The notes beneath the pieces are model-generated. The model was given only the letters and a program-made list of their open reading frames with translations, was not told the DNA's origin and ran no database searches. From an uncultured Bacteroidales bacterium (lineage in GTDB: Bacteria > Bacteroidota > Bacteroidia > Bacteroidales > P3): a DNA stretch of 64,000 nt. The stretch spans positions 1-64,000 of the forward strand of contig CASEWE010000009.1 in the NCBI GenBank assembly GCA_949291555.1, given 5' to 3'. Positions 1 to 9,256 of the stretch are shown here, piece after piece. How positions within the stretch are numbered: position 1 is the first letter of the stretch; every line of letters starts with the position of its first letter. The position numbers and the translations under genes are program-made.

Positions 1-54
1 TAGAATATTAAACTTATCGCTCATCGATTTAGTATCTCTTGGAGAGAGATACTA
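1..54. repeat. Left arm of 54-bp inverted repeat
   Basis: Positions 1-54 are the exact reverse complement of 198-251. Inside the arm, 23-39 and 45-61 form a second inverted repeat of 17 bp around a 5-nt centre (TGGAG, 40-44). That is the shape of a site-specific recombinase binding site with a short asymmetric crossover. The arm may extend beyond the window edge. Confidence 0.93.
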
Positions 55-65
55 AATCGATAAGT

Positions 66-93
66 CAAAGGTACAAAAATATTTGACAATCAA
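66..93 (-). promoter_or_regulatory. Promoter inside the invertible segment, off orientation
   Basis: The minus strand reads TTG (91-93), 17 nt, then TACCTTTG (66-73), a full match to the Bacteroidetes -7 box TAnnTTTG. It transcribes leftward, away from the LRR gene. Inversion about the repeat centre would place the -7 box at about 179-186 facing the gene at 422. No full-match -7 box is seen on the plus strand of the spacer. Confidence 0.6.
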
Positions 94-197
94 TCCGTTC
101 TTGTTTTATTTTTTTTCTTTTTTAAACTCTGCCGGCAGAAAGATTTCCTTCTTAAAAGTTTTTCTTTTAATTGATTTTCAATTGTTTGTGCCTATCG

Positions 198-251
198 TAG
201 TATCTCTCTCCAAGAGATACTAAATCGATGAGCGATAAGTTTAATATTCTA
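198..251. repeat. Right arm of 54-bp inverted repeat
   Basis: Exact reverse complement of 1-54. The core palindrome AGTATCTCT-CTCCA-AGAGATACT is at 199-221. The inner flank resembles that of the left arm with a 3-nt gap. The arm ends 170 nt before the LRR start codon. Confidence 0.93.
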
Positions 252-631
252 ACAATTAACGTTTTAATGCAGAAGGGAAGGGGCGGGCCTCGTGTTCGTT
301 CCCGGGCCGGTTCTGCAAGCCGCCTCCGCGAAGGCAGCCTTGTTTGCCTGGCGGCCGGTGCTGTTTCCCGGCGAACGGGTTTCGAAAGATTGAAACACAA
401 AAAAATCAAAATATCAGGACCATGAAGAGAAACCGACTTTTTACGAAAGCAGCCCTTGTCGCCGCGGCCGGGCTGTTCGCCTTGCTGCCGCTTGCGGGCA
501 ACGCCCAGGTGGCCATCGATGAGACCAACTTCCCGGACGAGCTTTTCCGAACCTACGTGCAGGAAAACTTCGACACGGACCAGGACGGAAGCCTGAGCGA
601 TGCCGAGCGCGAAGCGGTGAGGAGCATCGAT

Positions 632-669
632 GTGTCCGGATATGATTTGAGTGTCCGGATATGATTTGA
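632..669 (+). repeat. 19-bp perfect tandem duplication causing a frameshift
   Basis: The unit GTGTCCGGATATGATTTGA occurs at 632-650 and again at 651-669. A 19-bp insertion shifts the frame by +1 and gives a stop at 662-664. The paralog at 3359 has only one copy of the unit (about 3569-3587). Confidence 0.95.
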
Positions 670-731
670 GATCCCTTTCCGGCATCGAGCATTTCCCGAA
701 TCTGGATAGTTTGTCCTGCTACTATACCAGC

Positions 732-1802
732 TTAACGAGCTTGAACGTGAGCGGGAACCCGGCCTTGAAATATTTGTCCTGTTCCGAAACCGCACTGACG
801 AGTTTGGACGTGAGCCAGAACCCGGCCTTGAGAGCTTTGTTTTGCGGATGGACTGGTCTGACGAGCCTGGACGTGAGCCGGAACCCAGCCTTGGAAGTGT
901 TATATTGCAGAAATACCGGGATAACAAGCTTGGATGTGAGTCGGAACTCAGCCTTGGTAGACTTGGAATGTTATAATACCGGTCTGACGAGCTTGGACGT
1001 GAGTCAAAATCTGGCTTTGGTAGCCTTGAACTGCGGCTCTACCGGTCTGACGAGCTTGGACGTGAGCCAGAACCCGGCTTTAGCTTTTTTGGGCTGTTCC
1101 GAAACCGCACTGACGAGTTTGGACGTGAGCCATAACCCGGCTTTGCTGACTTTGGACTGTAACGATGTCGGTCTGACGAGTTTGGACGTGAGCCATAACC
1201 CGGAATTGGTGAATTTGTACTGCAGTAATACCGGGATAACGAGTCTGGATGTGAGCGGGAATCCGGCCTTGGGAAGGTTAGATTGCTCTAGTACCGCACT
1301 GACGAGTTTAGACCTGAGCGGGAATTCAGACTTGGTAGAGTTGGTCTGTTATAATACCGGTCTGACGAGCTTGGACCTGAGCGGGAATCCGGCCTTGGTA
1401 GAATTGCGCTGCTGGAATACCGGGCTGACGAGCTTGGACCTGAGCGGAAACCCGACCTTGGTAGAATTGCGCTGCTGGAATACCGGGATAACGAGCTTGG
1501 ACCTGAGCGGGAACCCGGACTTGGTAGAGTTGGTCTGTTATAATACCGGTCTGACGAGCTTGGACCTGAGCGGGAACCCGGCCTTGAAGACTTTGGATTG
1601 CGGCCAGACCGGGATAACGAGTTTGGACGTGAGCCGGAATCCGGCCTTGAAAGCCTTGTCCTGTTCCGAAACCGCACTGACGAGTTTGGACGTGAGCCAG
1701 AACCCTGCCTTGGAACAATTGTGCTGCTATGGTACCGGGATAACGAGCTTGAACGTGAGCCAGAATCCGGCCTTGACAGACATAGAGGTGAGTAACGCCA
1801 AG
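732..1802 (+). repeat. First LRR array, 17 tandem units of 63 bp
   Basis: Seventeen 21-codon units encode (L/I)TSL(D/N)(V/L)SxNxxLxxLxCxx, each with a Cys at a fixed position. Nucleotide similarity between units is high (shared stretches such as ACGAGCTTGGACGTGAGC), so the array is a substrate for unequal recombination. A cap unit (LSHIDLSRNPAL) follows. Confidence 0.93.
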
Positions 1803-2303
1803 CTAAGCCATATCGACCTGAGCCGGAACCCGGCCTTGCAAGCGGCGCAACTGCAAGGCAACATCCATCCGGTCGATGCTGAAGTAGGCGGCACCTACGA
1901 CCTGAGCTTGATTCCGGGTTTCGACCCGATCCGGGCTTCCAACTGGCAAGGGGGAAGCGTGTCGGATTCCGTTCTTACGTTTCATGCAGCGGAGGTTTCC
2001 TATGAATACGCAACCCAGTATGCAGGAGGCAATAGTGCATCGGTGCCTGCTACGGTTTTGTTCACGCTGAAAGCCGAGTCGGTTACGGAAAGCGGTCTGC
2101 CCATCGACGCGGAACATTTTCCCGATTCGGTTTTCCGGGCCTACGTGCAGGAAAACTTCGACACGGACCAGGACGGAAGCCTGAGCGATGCCGAGCGCGA
2201 AGCGGTGACCAAAATATCTATTACAAGTAACCAGTCATTGAAATCTTTGCAAGGCCTTGAATATTTCCCCTCCTTGGAATACCTGAACTGCCGATGGACC
2301 GGG

Positions 2304-2747
2304 CTGACGAGCCTGGACGTTGGCCAGAACCCAGCCTTGAAAGAATTGCACTGTGGTTATTATTTCGGTCTGACGAGTTTGGACGTGAGCGGGAACCCGG
2401 CCTTGGAAGTCTTGGATTGCAACCAGACCGGGATAACGAGCCTGGACGTGAGCGGGAACCCGGCCTTGGTAGAATTGCGCTGCTGGAATACCGGGATAAC
2501 GAGCTTGGATGTGAGCGGGAACCCGGCCTTGAAAACTTTGGATTGCGGCCAGACCGGGATAACGAGCTTGGATTTGAGCCAGAATCCGGCGTTGGAACAA
2601 TTGTATTGCCAATGGGACAGCCTGACGAGCTTGGACGTGAGCCAAAACCCGGCCCTGAAAACCTTGTATTGCTCCAATACCGGTCTGACGAGTTTGGATG
2701 TAAGCCAGAATCCGGCTTTGGAATATCTCGAAGTGAACAACAACCAG
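2304..2747 (+). repeat. Second LRR array, 7 units
   Basis: Seven units of the same LRR type follow the second EF-hand-like segment. One unit is 66 bp because of an extra codon (GYYFG). The array ends with the cap LSHIDLSQNPAL, nearly identical to the cap of the paralog at 4372. Confidence 0.9.
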
Positions 2748-3358
2748 CTCAGCCATATCGACCTGAGCCAGAACCCGGCCTTGCAGACGGTGAAGCTGCA
2801 AGGCAACGTCCATCCGGTCGAAGCCGAGGTGGACGACACCTACGACCTGAGCCGGATTCCGGGCTTCGACCTCTCGCGGGTAACCTGGGGGCCGGGTACG
2901 GAAATCGAAGGCAGCCTGCTCCGCTTCAGCACCGAAACCATCCGGTACGAATATGACACCCGCTTGGGCGGGGAAGAATACAAAACGGAGTTCGCCCTCC
3001 GAGCCGTCCTGGGCCTGGGCAACGAGCCCGGCGCACCGGAAAGCGCTGCAGCCCCGCTGCCTTTCCGCGCCTATGCGGAGGATGGCGTCCTGCACGTGGA
3101 AAACGCCTGCGGCTTGGTGGAAGTCTTCAACCTGCAAGGCCGCCGGCTGTACGCCGGGCAGGAAAGCCGCATCCCGTTGCCGTCCCAGGGCGTCTACATC
3201 GTGCGCAACCAAGGCCGCAGCCTGAAAGTGGCCAACCTGTAAAGGCCCGTCCCAGCCCGGAGATGCCGCCTGTACCCTGAAAGACAGGCGGTATCGCTGG
3301 CTTGGCGTGGCGGATTCGATTCAAACAAACGAAGTTTAAAAGATTGAATAATGCAACC

Positions 3359-4921
3359 ATGAAAAGAAACCGACTTTTTACGAAAGCAGCCCTCGTCGCC
3401 GCGGCCGGGCTGTTCGCCTTGCTGCCGCTTGCGGGCAACGCCCAGGTGGCCATCGACGAGACCAACTTCCCGGACGAGCTTTTCCGGGCCTACGTGCAGG
3501 AAAACTTCGACACGGACCAGGACGGAAGCCTGAGCGATGCCGAGCGCGAAGCGGTGAGGAGCATCGATGTGTCCGGATATGATTTGATAGTTTGGACTGC
3601 GGATATAATACCGGGATAACAAGCTTGGACGTGAGCCAGAACTCGGCCTTGGAATACTTGGATTGCTACTATACCGGCTTGACGAGCTTGGATGTAAGCC
3701 AAAATCCGGCCTTGGAATATTTGAACTGCGGCATTACCGGTCTGACGAGCTTGGATGTGAGCCAGAATCCGGCCTTGAAATATTTGGACTGCGACCAGAC
3801 CGAGTTAACGAGCTTGGACGTAAGCCGGAACCCGGCCTTGGAATACTTGGATTGCTATGCTACCGAGTTGACGAGCTTGGATGTGAGCCAGAACCCGGCC
3901 TTGGAACTTTTGAACTGTCTGGGTACGGGTCTGACGGGCTTGGACGTGAGCCAGAACCCGGCCTTGGAATACTTGGATTGCTATGCTACCGAGTTGACGA
4001 GTTTGGACGTGAGCCAAAACCCAGCCTTGAAACATTTGGACTGCGCATGGACCGGTTTGACGAGCTTGGACGTGAGCGGGAACCCGGCCTTGAAAGTCTT
4101 GTATTGCAGCAGTACCGACATATCGAGTCTGGATGTGAGCGGGAACCCTGCCTTGAAATATTTGGACTGCGCATGGACCGGTTTGACGAGCTTGGACGTG
4201 AGCCAGAACCCGGCCTTGGAATATTTGGACTGTAGCAATACCGGGATAACGAGTCTGGACGTAAGCGGGAACCCGGCTTTGGAATATTTGGACTGTAGCA
4301 ATACCGGGATAACGAGTCTGGACGTAAGCGGGAACCCGGCTTTGGAGGAACTTAACGCCAACCAGGCCAAGCTCAGCCATATCGACCTGAGCCAGAACCC
4401 GGCCTTGCAGACGGTGGGGCTGCAAGGCAACGTTCATCCGGTCAACGCCGAGGTGGGCGGCACCTACGACCTGAGCCGGATTCCGGGCTTCGACCTCTCG
4501 CGGGTAACTTGGATTCAGGAGCCGGAACTCGAAGGCAGCCTGCTCCGCTTCAGCACCGAAATCATCCCGTATTTCTATGACACCCGCTTAGGCGGGGAGG
4601 AACGCAAGATCATATTCACCCTCCGGGCCGTCCCGGGCCTGGGCAACGAGCCCGGCATGCCGGAAAGCGCCGCCACGGCCTCGCAACCCTTCCGGGCCCA
4701 TGCGGAGAACGGCGTCCTGCACGTGGAGAACGCCCGCGGCTTGGTGGAAGTCTTCAACCTGCAAGGCCGCCGGCTGTACGCCGGGCCGGGAAGCCGCATC
4801 CCGCTGCCGTCCCAGGGCGTCTACATCCCTGCGGGTTGCGAACAGCAATACCCGCCCGCCGCGTCCTGCGGCGGGCCATGCGGGCGCCGGAACGGCCGCG
4901 GCAGGCAAGCAGAAACCTTGA
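3359..4921 (+). pseudogene. Second LRR surface protein paralog, broken at both ends
   Basis: The first 229 nt (3359-3587) differ from 422-650 at only 5 positions, giving the same signal peptide and EF-hand-like segment. The frame then stops at 3619. Compared with the first gene, 37 bp are missing at about 3581, between VSGYDL and the first LRR. In the shifted frame (from 3592) come 12 LRR units, a cap and most of a T9SS-like C-terminal domain. After GVYI a second small deletion (about 20 bp, near 4829) seems to remove the normal C-terminus. The other frame there reads LRVANSN, resembling LKVANL of the first gene, and stops at 4921. In the LRR frame translation would instead run on, in frame, into the lipoprotein at 4963. 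It is likely a silent cassette or decayed copy. Confidence 0.75.
3616..4371 (+). repeat. LRR array of the paralog, 12 units of 63 bp
   Basis: Twelve exact 21-codon units of the type (L/I)TSLDVS(Q/G)NPALEYLDC. Several neighbouring units are near-identical at DNA level (for example 4237-4340), which points to recent unit duplication. Confidence 0.92.
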
Positions 4922-4962
4922 AAAACGAAAAAACCTTATTCATGAACCTAAAGCAAGAAGCC

Positions 4963-5943
4963 ATGAAAAAAAGCAGACGATTTTTCCTGTTGCCGGCCAT
5001 GGCGGCGGCCTTGCCGCTGCTGTTGCCGGCTTGCGGGCACGAGCCGGAAGACGACACCCTCAAGCCCCCTTTCGAAATCAACGCCGCGAACTTTCCCGAC
5101 GATGAATTCCGCGACTTTGTCGCCAACTATCTCGATCCCGATGCCGATGGCTGGCTGAGCGAGGCGGAAATCCGGGGAATCAACTGGATATCCATGCGAG
5201 GCGGCGGTCCCCTGAATCTTGCAGGCCTGTGGCTCTTCCGGGATTTGATAGACTTGAGCTACATAGATGGGAGTTTGTCCGGGGAACAGGACTTCTCCCG
5301 GAACGAGCTCCTGAATTCTGTGTTTATACAGGGCCGCGGCGATACTTCCACCCATGCCGGTTTCAAGGTGCGCGAGCATCCTTCGCTCAAGAGTTTCAGT
5401 TTGGATGGAATCCCGCTCGACCGTTTGGACATTTCCGGGTCGCCTTTCCTGAATTATCTCTCGATAGCCATGCAAGGCGCGGCAAACCACTACCCGAAGG
5501 CCTTTATCGATGCCCGCGGCTGCCGGAATCTTCAGGAAGCATACCTCTATGCAAACATGAAAACGGTGTTGAGCGCGGACTTTTCCGGTTGCACGGCCCT
5601 GGAGACTTTGAGTCTCACCGGGGTAGCCACATTGGTCGCCCTCGATTTGGAAGGCTGCGAAAACCTTTTGGAAAAACGTCATCTTTCTGGAGCGGCTTAT
5701 GTCGTTACCGACGCGCTCGAATGCTTCGACCTGCAATCCTTTCCCGAAGGCTTCGACCTCTCCCGGGCCGGCAACTGGCAAGGGGCGAGGATAGAAGGGA
5801 ACACCTTGGTTTTCACCGGGGAGCTTTCCCGCCAGGAAGGCCCCGCGGAGCGCTATTACTGCACCTACCAGTACGACACCCGCTGCCCGGTCCGCAGCTA
5901 TGCCACCCTTTCGGTAACCTTGTATTCCGACAAGACCCATTGA
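4963..5943 (+). CDS. EF-hand-like lipoprotein of the LRR locus
   Basis: A 326-residue protein starting at 4963 with a lipoprotein signal (MKKSRRFFLL...LLLPACG; Cys is the lipidated residue), so probably anchored in the outer membrane. It is followed by NFPDDEFRDFV and a loop DPDADGWLSEAE, matching the calcium-binding segment of the LRR proteins either side. The rest contains irregular LRR-like stretches (LDRLDISGSPFLNYLSI, LDLEGCENLLE) and an end domain FDLSRAGNWQGARIEGNTLVF shared with the first LRR gene. The frame is open upstream into the broken LRR paralog, so a long fusion is formally possible, but the strong signal peptide supports this start. Ligand and function are unknown. Confidence 0.8.
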   Translation: MKKSRRFFLLPAMAAALPLLLPACGHEPEDDTLKPPFEINAANFPDDEFRDFVANYLDPDADGWLSEAEIRGINWISMRGGGPLNLAGLWLFRDLIDLSYIDGSLSGEQDFSRNELLNSVFIQGRGDTSTHAGFKVREHPSLKSFSLDGIPLDRLDISGSPFLNYLSIAMQGAANHYPKAFIDARGCRNLQEAYLYANMKTVLSADFSGCTALETLSLTGVATLVALDLEGCENLLEKRHLSGAAYVVTDALECFDLQSFPEGFDLSRAGNWQGARIEGNTLVFTGELSRQEGPAERYYCTYQYDTRCPVRSYATLSVTLYSDKTH

Positions 5944-6042
5944 CGGGCCAGCCTGGCCCCGGCCCTGCCGCCGTCCGCCGGACAGGCGGCAGCGGGCTTC
6001 AAAAGGATGAAAGATACTTTAACAGCAAAAACGTAAAAAGAC

Positions 6043-6954
6043 ATGAAAAAGATAAAGACCTGTTTTTTCCTCGCATCGCTTATGGCGGCTTTTTCGGCCT
6101 GCAAGCCGGCTGAAGAGGAACCGATGTTCCCCGACCCGCGCTTCAGCAACTACCTGTTGGCCAACTTCGACGCGAACCAGGACGGAATGCTCGACGAGGC
6201 GGAAATCCTGGCGGTTGATTCCATCAATTGTGGTTATTTAGGAATAAATTCCCTGGAAGGCATCGAGCGATTTTCGAACCTCCGCTTTTTGTACTGTCAT
6301 TATAATAATCTTGCTTCCTTGGACTTGCGTGGAAATTCCAAGTTGGCACTTTTAAATTGCGCTTATAACAATCTTTCCGGGCTCGATGTTTCCATGCTGC
6401 CGGAGTTGATGGATTTATATTGCCAGGGCAACTACTTGGAGACCTTGGACGTGAGCGGGAATCCGGAGTTGGGGTATTTATTGTGCAGTGACAACTACTT
6501 GGAGACCTTGGACGTGAGCGGGAGCCCGAAGCTGATGTATTTATATTGCCAAGACAACCGCCTGACCACCTTGGACGTGAGCGGGAACCCGAAGCTGAGG
6601 TTCTTTGATTGCGGTGACAACCGTCTGACCAGCCTGGATTTGAGCCGGAACCCGGAACTGCTCAGCTTTTCTTGCCAGGATAACTGTTACCCCGTCACGC
6701 TTGTCGACGGCCGCTTCGACCTTAGCCAGCTGCCCGGCGGCTTCGATCTGTCGAGAGTGATGTATGGATTCTGGGGTTACTCCTTTGACCTAAGTGATTC
6801 AGAAGAGGTGATCCCGGAAGGCACGATGATCGAGTTCAAGGAGGATTTCGGCTATATCAGATATTACTATGCGACCGGCTATTCCGGAACAGCGTTGACC
6901 AATGCGGATGGAGTCGGTATAAAGTTGGTTCCCCGCCAAGGTTCGGCCGAATAG
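6043..6954 (+). CDS. LRR lipoprotein with EF-hand-like loop
   Basis: A 303-residue protein with a lipoprotein signal (lipobox FSAC) and then FANFDANQDGMLDEAE, a canonical-looking calcium loop. It continues with about seven LRRs of the type LETLDVSGNPELGYLLCSDNY and a C-terminal FDLSQLPGGFDLSRV segment shared with the other locus members. It has no T9SS domain, so it is likely lipid-anchored rather than T9SS-secreted. It is intact, unlike the two large paralogs, and its LRR units are more divergent from one another. A role in binding or adhesion is inferred from the repeat family only. Confidence 0.85.
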   Translation: MKKIKTCFFLASLMAAFSACKPAEEEPMFPDPRFSNYLLANFDANQDGMLDEAEILAVDSINCGYLGINSLEGIERFSNLRFLYCHYNNLASLDLRGNSKLALLNCAYNNLSGLDVSMLPELMDLYCQGNYLETLDVSGNPELGYLLCSDNYLETLDVSGSPKLMYLYCQDNRLTTLDVSGNPKLRFFDCGDNRLTSLDLSRNPELLSFSCQDNCYPVTLVDGRFDLSQLPGGFDLSRVMYGFWGYSFDLSDSEEVIPEGTMIEFKEDFGYIRYYYATGYSGTALTNADGVGIKLVPRQGSAE

Positions 6955-6994
6955 CCGCCGGCCCGGACGGAAACTTGTGCGAAAAAGTCCGCGC

Positions 6995-7025
6995 TTGCAT
7001 CGGTACAATCTTTTCCTTAACTTCG
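6995..7025 (+). promoter_or_regulatory. Probable promoter of the ATP synthase operon
   Basis: TTG (6995-6997), 20 nt, then TAACTTCG (7018-7025), one mismatch from TAnnTTTG. The same octamer TAACTTCG lies upstream of lysS (60695-60702). Predicted start near 7031, about 110 nt before atpB. Confidence 0.5.
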
Positions 7026-7143
7026 CAAGTTACGCTTTTCCCGCGCTGCAGGCCCGCATGGGCTGCAAGACGGCCGCCGGCGTCCTGCGCCGCAAGGCGG
7101 CAACCGCCGGCCGGGAAAACGCAAAGCGGAAAGAGGAATATCG

Positions 7144-8364
7144 ATGAAAGTCCGGGCTTTTTTTTGCAAGATAGCCGTTTTCTTGGCCGTACTGCTTCTC
7201 TTGCCGGGAGGAGGCGGCCTTCTCTTTGCCGGCGCTCCGGGTTCTTCCGGCCCTCCGGGCTTGCGGGATGAATCCGGACTCGCTTCCGCCGCGGCGGAAG
7301 CCGCTCCCGTGCCGGGAAAAGAAACGCGGCCGGAAGCGCGGAAGGGGGCGCAGACGGCAGAAAGCTTCAATGCGGGCCAGCTCATCCTGGACCACGTTCT
7401 CGACCAGCATTCCTGGCATATTTGCGACTGGAAAGGGAAAAAGGTGGAAATCCACCTTCCGGTCATCTTGCTTTGGGAAGGGAAGCTCCACGTGTTTTCA
7501 TCCCGCAACTTCGACAATCCCCGCCACGAATACGGCCCCTTCCAGCTTCGGCAGGAAAACCCGTACAAGGGCAAAATCGTGGTGTGGGAAACCGCGCCCG
7601 ACGGTTCCCGGGCCATGGCCGCTTCCCGGCCTTTGGACTTTTCCATTACCAAGACGGTTTTCGGCCTGATGGTCTCCACCCTTTTCCTGCTGATAGTGTT
7701 CGCCTTTGTGGTGCGGTCGTACAAGCGCAACCAGGAAAATCCCCCCAAGGGGATTGCCGCCTTGTTCGAGCCGGTCTATCTCTTCATCCGCGACGACATT
7801 GTCTATCCCAACATGGGCAAGGAGCAAGGCGACCGCTATCTCCCGTACCTGGCTGCTTTGTTTTTCTTCATCCTTTTCGGCAACATCCTGGGCTTGGTCC
7901 CGTTCTTCCCTTTCGGGGCCAATACCACGGGCAATATTTCCGTCACCTTGGTGCTGGCCTTGCTCACGTTCCTGATCACGATGGCCAGTTCGACCAGGAC
8001 TTACTGGAAGCATGTGTTCAACACGCCCGGCGTGCCCGTCTGGATGAAAGTCCCCGTCCCGTTGATGCCCGTGATAGAATTGATAGAGGTGCTTGTCAAG
8101 CCTTTCGTGCTGATGGTCCGTCTCTTTGCCAATATTACCGCCGGGCATATCGTGCTGCTGGGTTTCGTGGCCTTGGTGCTGATATTCGGCTCCCGGAGCG
8201 TGGCTTTGGGTTACGTGGTCTCGCCCTTGACCTTGCTTTTAGGGCTTTTCTCCGATTGCCTGGAGCTTCTGGTTTCCTTTATCCAAGCCTATGTGTTCAC
8301 CTTGCTTTCGGCCAATTATTTCGGCGGGGCCATGGGCTGGGAGGCTTCGGGGAAGAAGGCTTGA
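7144..8364 (+). CDS. atpB: ATP synthase F0 subunit a
   Basis: Proton-channel subunit of the membrane sector of F-type ATP synthase. The 406-residue protein has a signal-like N-terminus and an extra periplasmic stretch of about 140 residues before the first F0 helices, as is usual in Bacteroidetes. The core motif MVRLFANITAGH contains the essential Arg of the a-subunit, and the final helix (FIQAYVFTLLSANYF) is typical. It is first in an operon atpB-E-F-H-A-G. The genes for beta and epsilon, commonly upstream of atpB in this phylum, are not here; LRR lipoproteins occupy that place. Confidence 0.96.
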   Translation: MKVRAFFCKIAVFLAVLLLLPGGGGLLFAGAPGSSGPPGLRDESGLASAAAEAAPVPGKETRPEARKGAQTAESFNAGQLILDHVLDQHSWHICDWKGKKVEIHLPVILLWEGKLHVFSSRNFDNPRHEYGPFQLRQENPYKGKIVVWETAPDGSRAMAASRPLDFSITKTVFGLMVSTLFLLIVFAFVVRSYKRNQENPPKGIAALFEPVYLFIRDDIVYPNMGKEQGDRYLPYLAALFFFILFGNILGLVPFFPFGANTTGNISVTLVLALLTFLITMASSTRTYWKHVFNTPGVPVWMKVPVPLMPVIELIEVLVKPFVLMVRLFANITAGHIVLLGFVALVLIFGSRSVALGYVVSPLTLLLGLFSDCLELLVSFIQAYVFTLLSANYFGGAMGWEASGKKA

Positions 8365-8434
8365 AAGCGGCTCCCGGAGCGAGGGCCGGCGCGGGGCGAA
8401 GGGATGCGGGCGCCCGGGTGGAAAAAGATTGTAA

Positions 8435-8737
<303 letters not shown>

Positions 8738-8762
8738 GAACGGGCAGACAAAATCGACGTTT

Positions 8763-9254
8763 ATGGAATTGGTAATGCCCGGCGTGGGGGTCCTTTTCTG
8801 GACTTGCCTGATTTTCCTGGTCTTCTTTTTCGTTCTCAAGAAATGGGCGTTCCCGGTCATCAATGGAATGCTCAAGAAACGGGAGGAAAAGATTTCCTCG
8901 GCTTTGCAGCAAGCCGAGGAGACCCGCAAGACGTTGTCCCGGCTCAAGGACGAGCACGAGCAGCTTCTGGACTCGGCCCGGCAGGAGCGCGAACGCATCT
9001 TGGCGGAAGCCGGGCAGCTGAAGCGCCAGATCGAAGAAAGCGGCCGGCAGAAAGCCGAGGAGGAATACAAGCGGATCGTATCGGCGGCCCGGGCCGACAT
9101 AGAGCGCGAAAAGCAGGAGGCGCTGGAGGAAATCCGGGTGCAAGTGGCCGACATCTCGATCGACATGGCGGAAAAGATTCTGGAATCCGAACTGGAAGAT
9201 CGCGACCGGCAGCGGAGCCTTGTTGAAAAAGGCTTGAAGAACATCAAGATGTAG
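8763..9254 (+). CDS. atpF: ATP synthase F0 subunit b
   Basis: A 163-residue peripheral-stalk subunit. One N-terminal membrane helix (GVLFWTCLIFLVFFFVL) is followed by a long charged coiled coil with heptad-like Glu/Lys/Arg spacing. It is 25 nt after atpE and 2 nt before atpH, so clearly co-transcribed. Confidence 0.95.
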   Translation: MELVMPGVGVLFWTCLIFLVFFFVLKKWAFPVINGMLKKREEKISSALQQAEETRKTLSRLKDEHEQLLDSARQERERILAEAGQLKRQIEESGRQKAEEEYKRIVSAARADIEREKQEALEEIRVQVADISIDMAEKILESELEDRDRQRSLVEKGLKNIKM

Positions 9255-9256
9255 GC

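Larger units (their letters stand above)
1..251. other. Candidate invertible promoter segment (inverton)
   Basis: Two perfect 54-bp inverted arms enclose a 143-nt AT-rich spacer (55-197) in an otherwise GC-rich region. Each arm contains the palindromic core AGTATCTCT-5 nt-AGAGATACT, with centre TGGAG on the left and CTCCA on the right, so the two sites are in opposite orientation as needed for inversion. The spacer holds one good promoter, on the minus strand, pointing away from the surface-protein gene at 422. Known Bacteroides surface loci use this arrangement for phase variation. No recombinase gene lies in the window, so it would have to act in trans. Inversion itself is inferred. Confidence 0.72.
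422..3242 (+). pseudogene. Secreted leucine-rich-repeat surface protein, frameshifted by a 19-bp duplication
   Basis: The reading frame opens at 422 with a signal peptide (MKRNRLFTKAALVAAAGLF, cleavage near GNAQ) and a FPDELFR...DTDQDGSLSDAE segment with an EF-hand-like calcium loop. It stops at 664 because a 19-bp unit is present twice (632-650 and 651-669). With one copy removed the frame runs unbroken to 3242, giving about 933 residues. That protein would have 17 LRRs of 21 residues, a second EF-hand-like segment (FPDSVFR...), 7 more LRRs, and a C-terminal beta-rich domain (VEVFNLQGRRLYAG...GVYIV) like a T9SS sorting domain. LRR units follow LTSLDVSxNPALxxLxCxxTG. The expected role is a surface adhesin or binding protein, with ligand unknown. 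As written it is off. Phase variation, true decay and a sequence error all remain possible. Confidence 0.8.

Noticed and set aside
23..61. The 17-bp hairpin in the left repeat arm as a transcription terminator
   Set aside because: The stem is AT-rich and lacks a T tract; its mirrored core in the right arm fits a recombination site better.
632..669. Programmed ribosomal frameshift site in the LRR gene
   Set aside because: No slippery heptamer or downstream pseudoknot is seen; the exact 19-bp duplication explains the shift more simply.
2235..3212. Long minus-strand open frame (325 codons) across the second LRR array
   Set aside because: It is the antisense of a 63-bp repeat with biased codons; its own protein repeats (QGRVPAHVQ...) mirror the LRR units and it has no start context or homologous look.
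3616..4371. CRISPR-like regular repeats
   Set aside because: The 63-bp units are in-frame protein repeats without spacers, and no cas gene is near.
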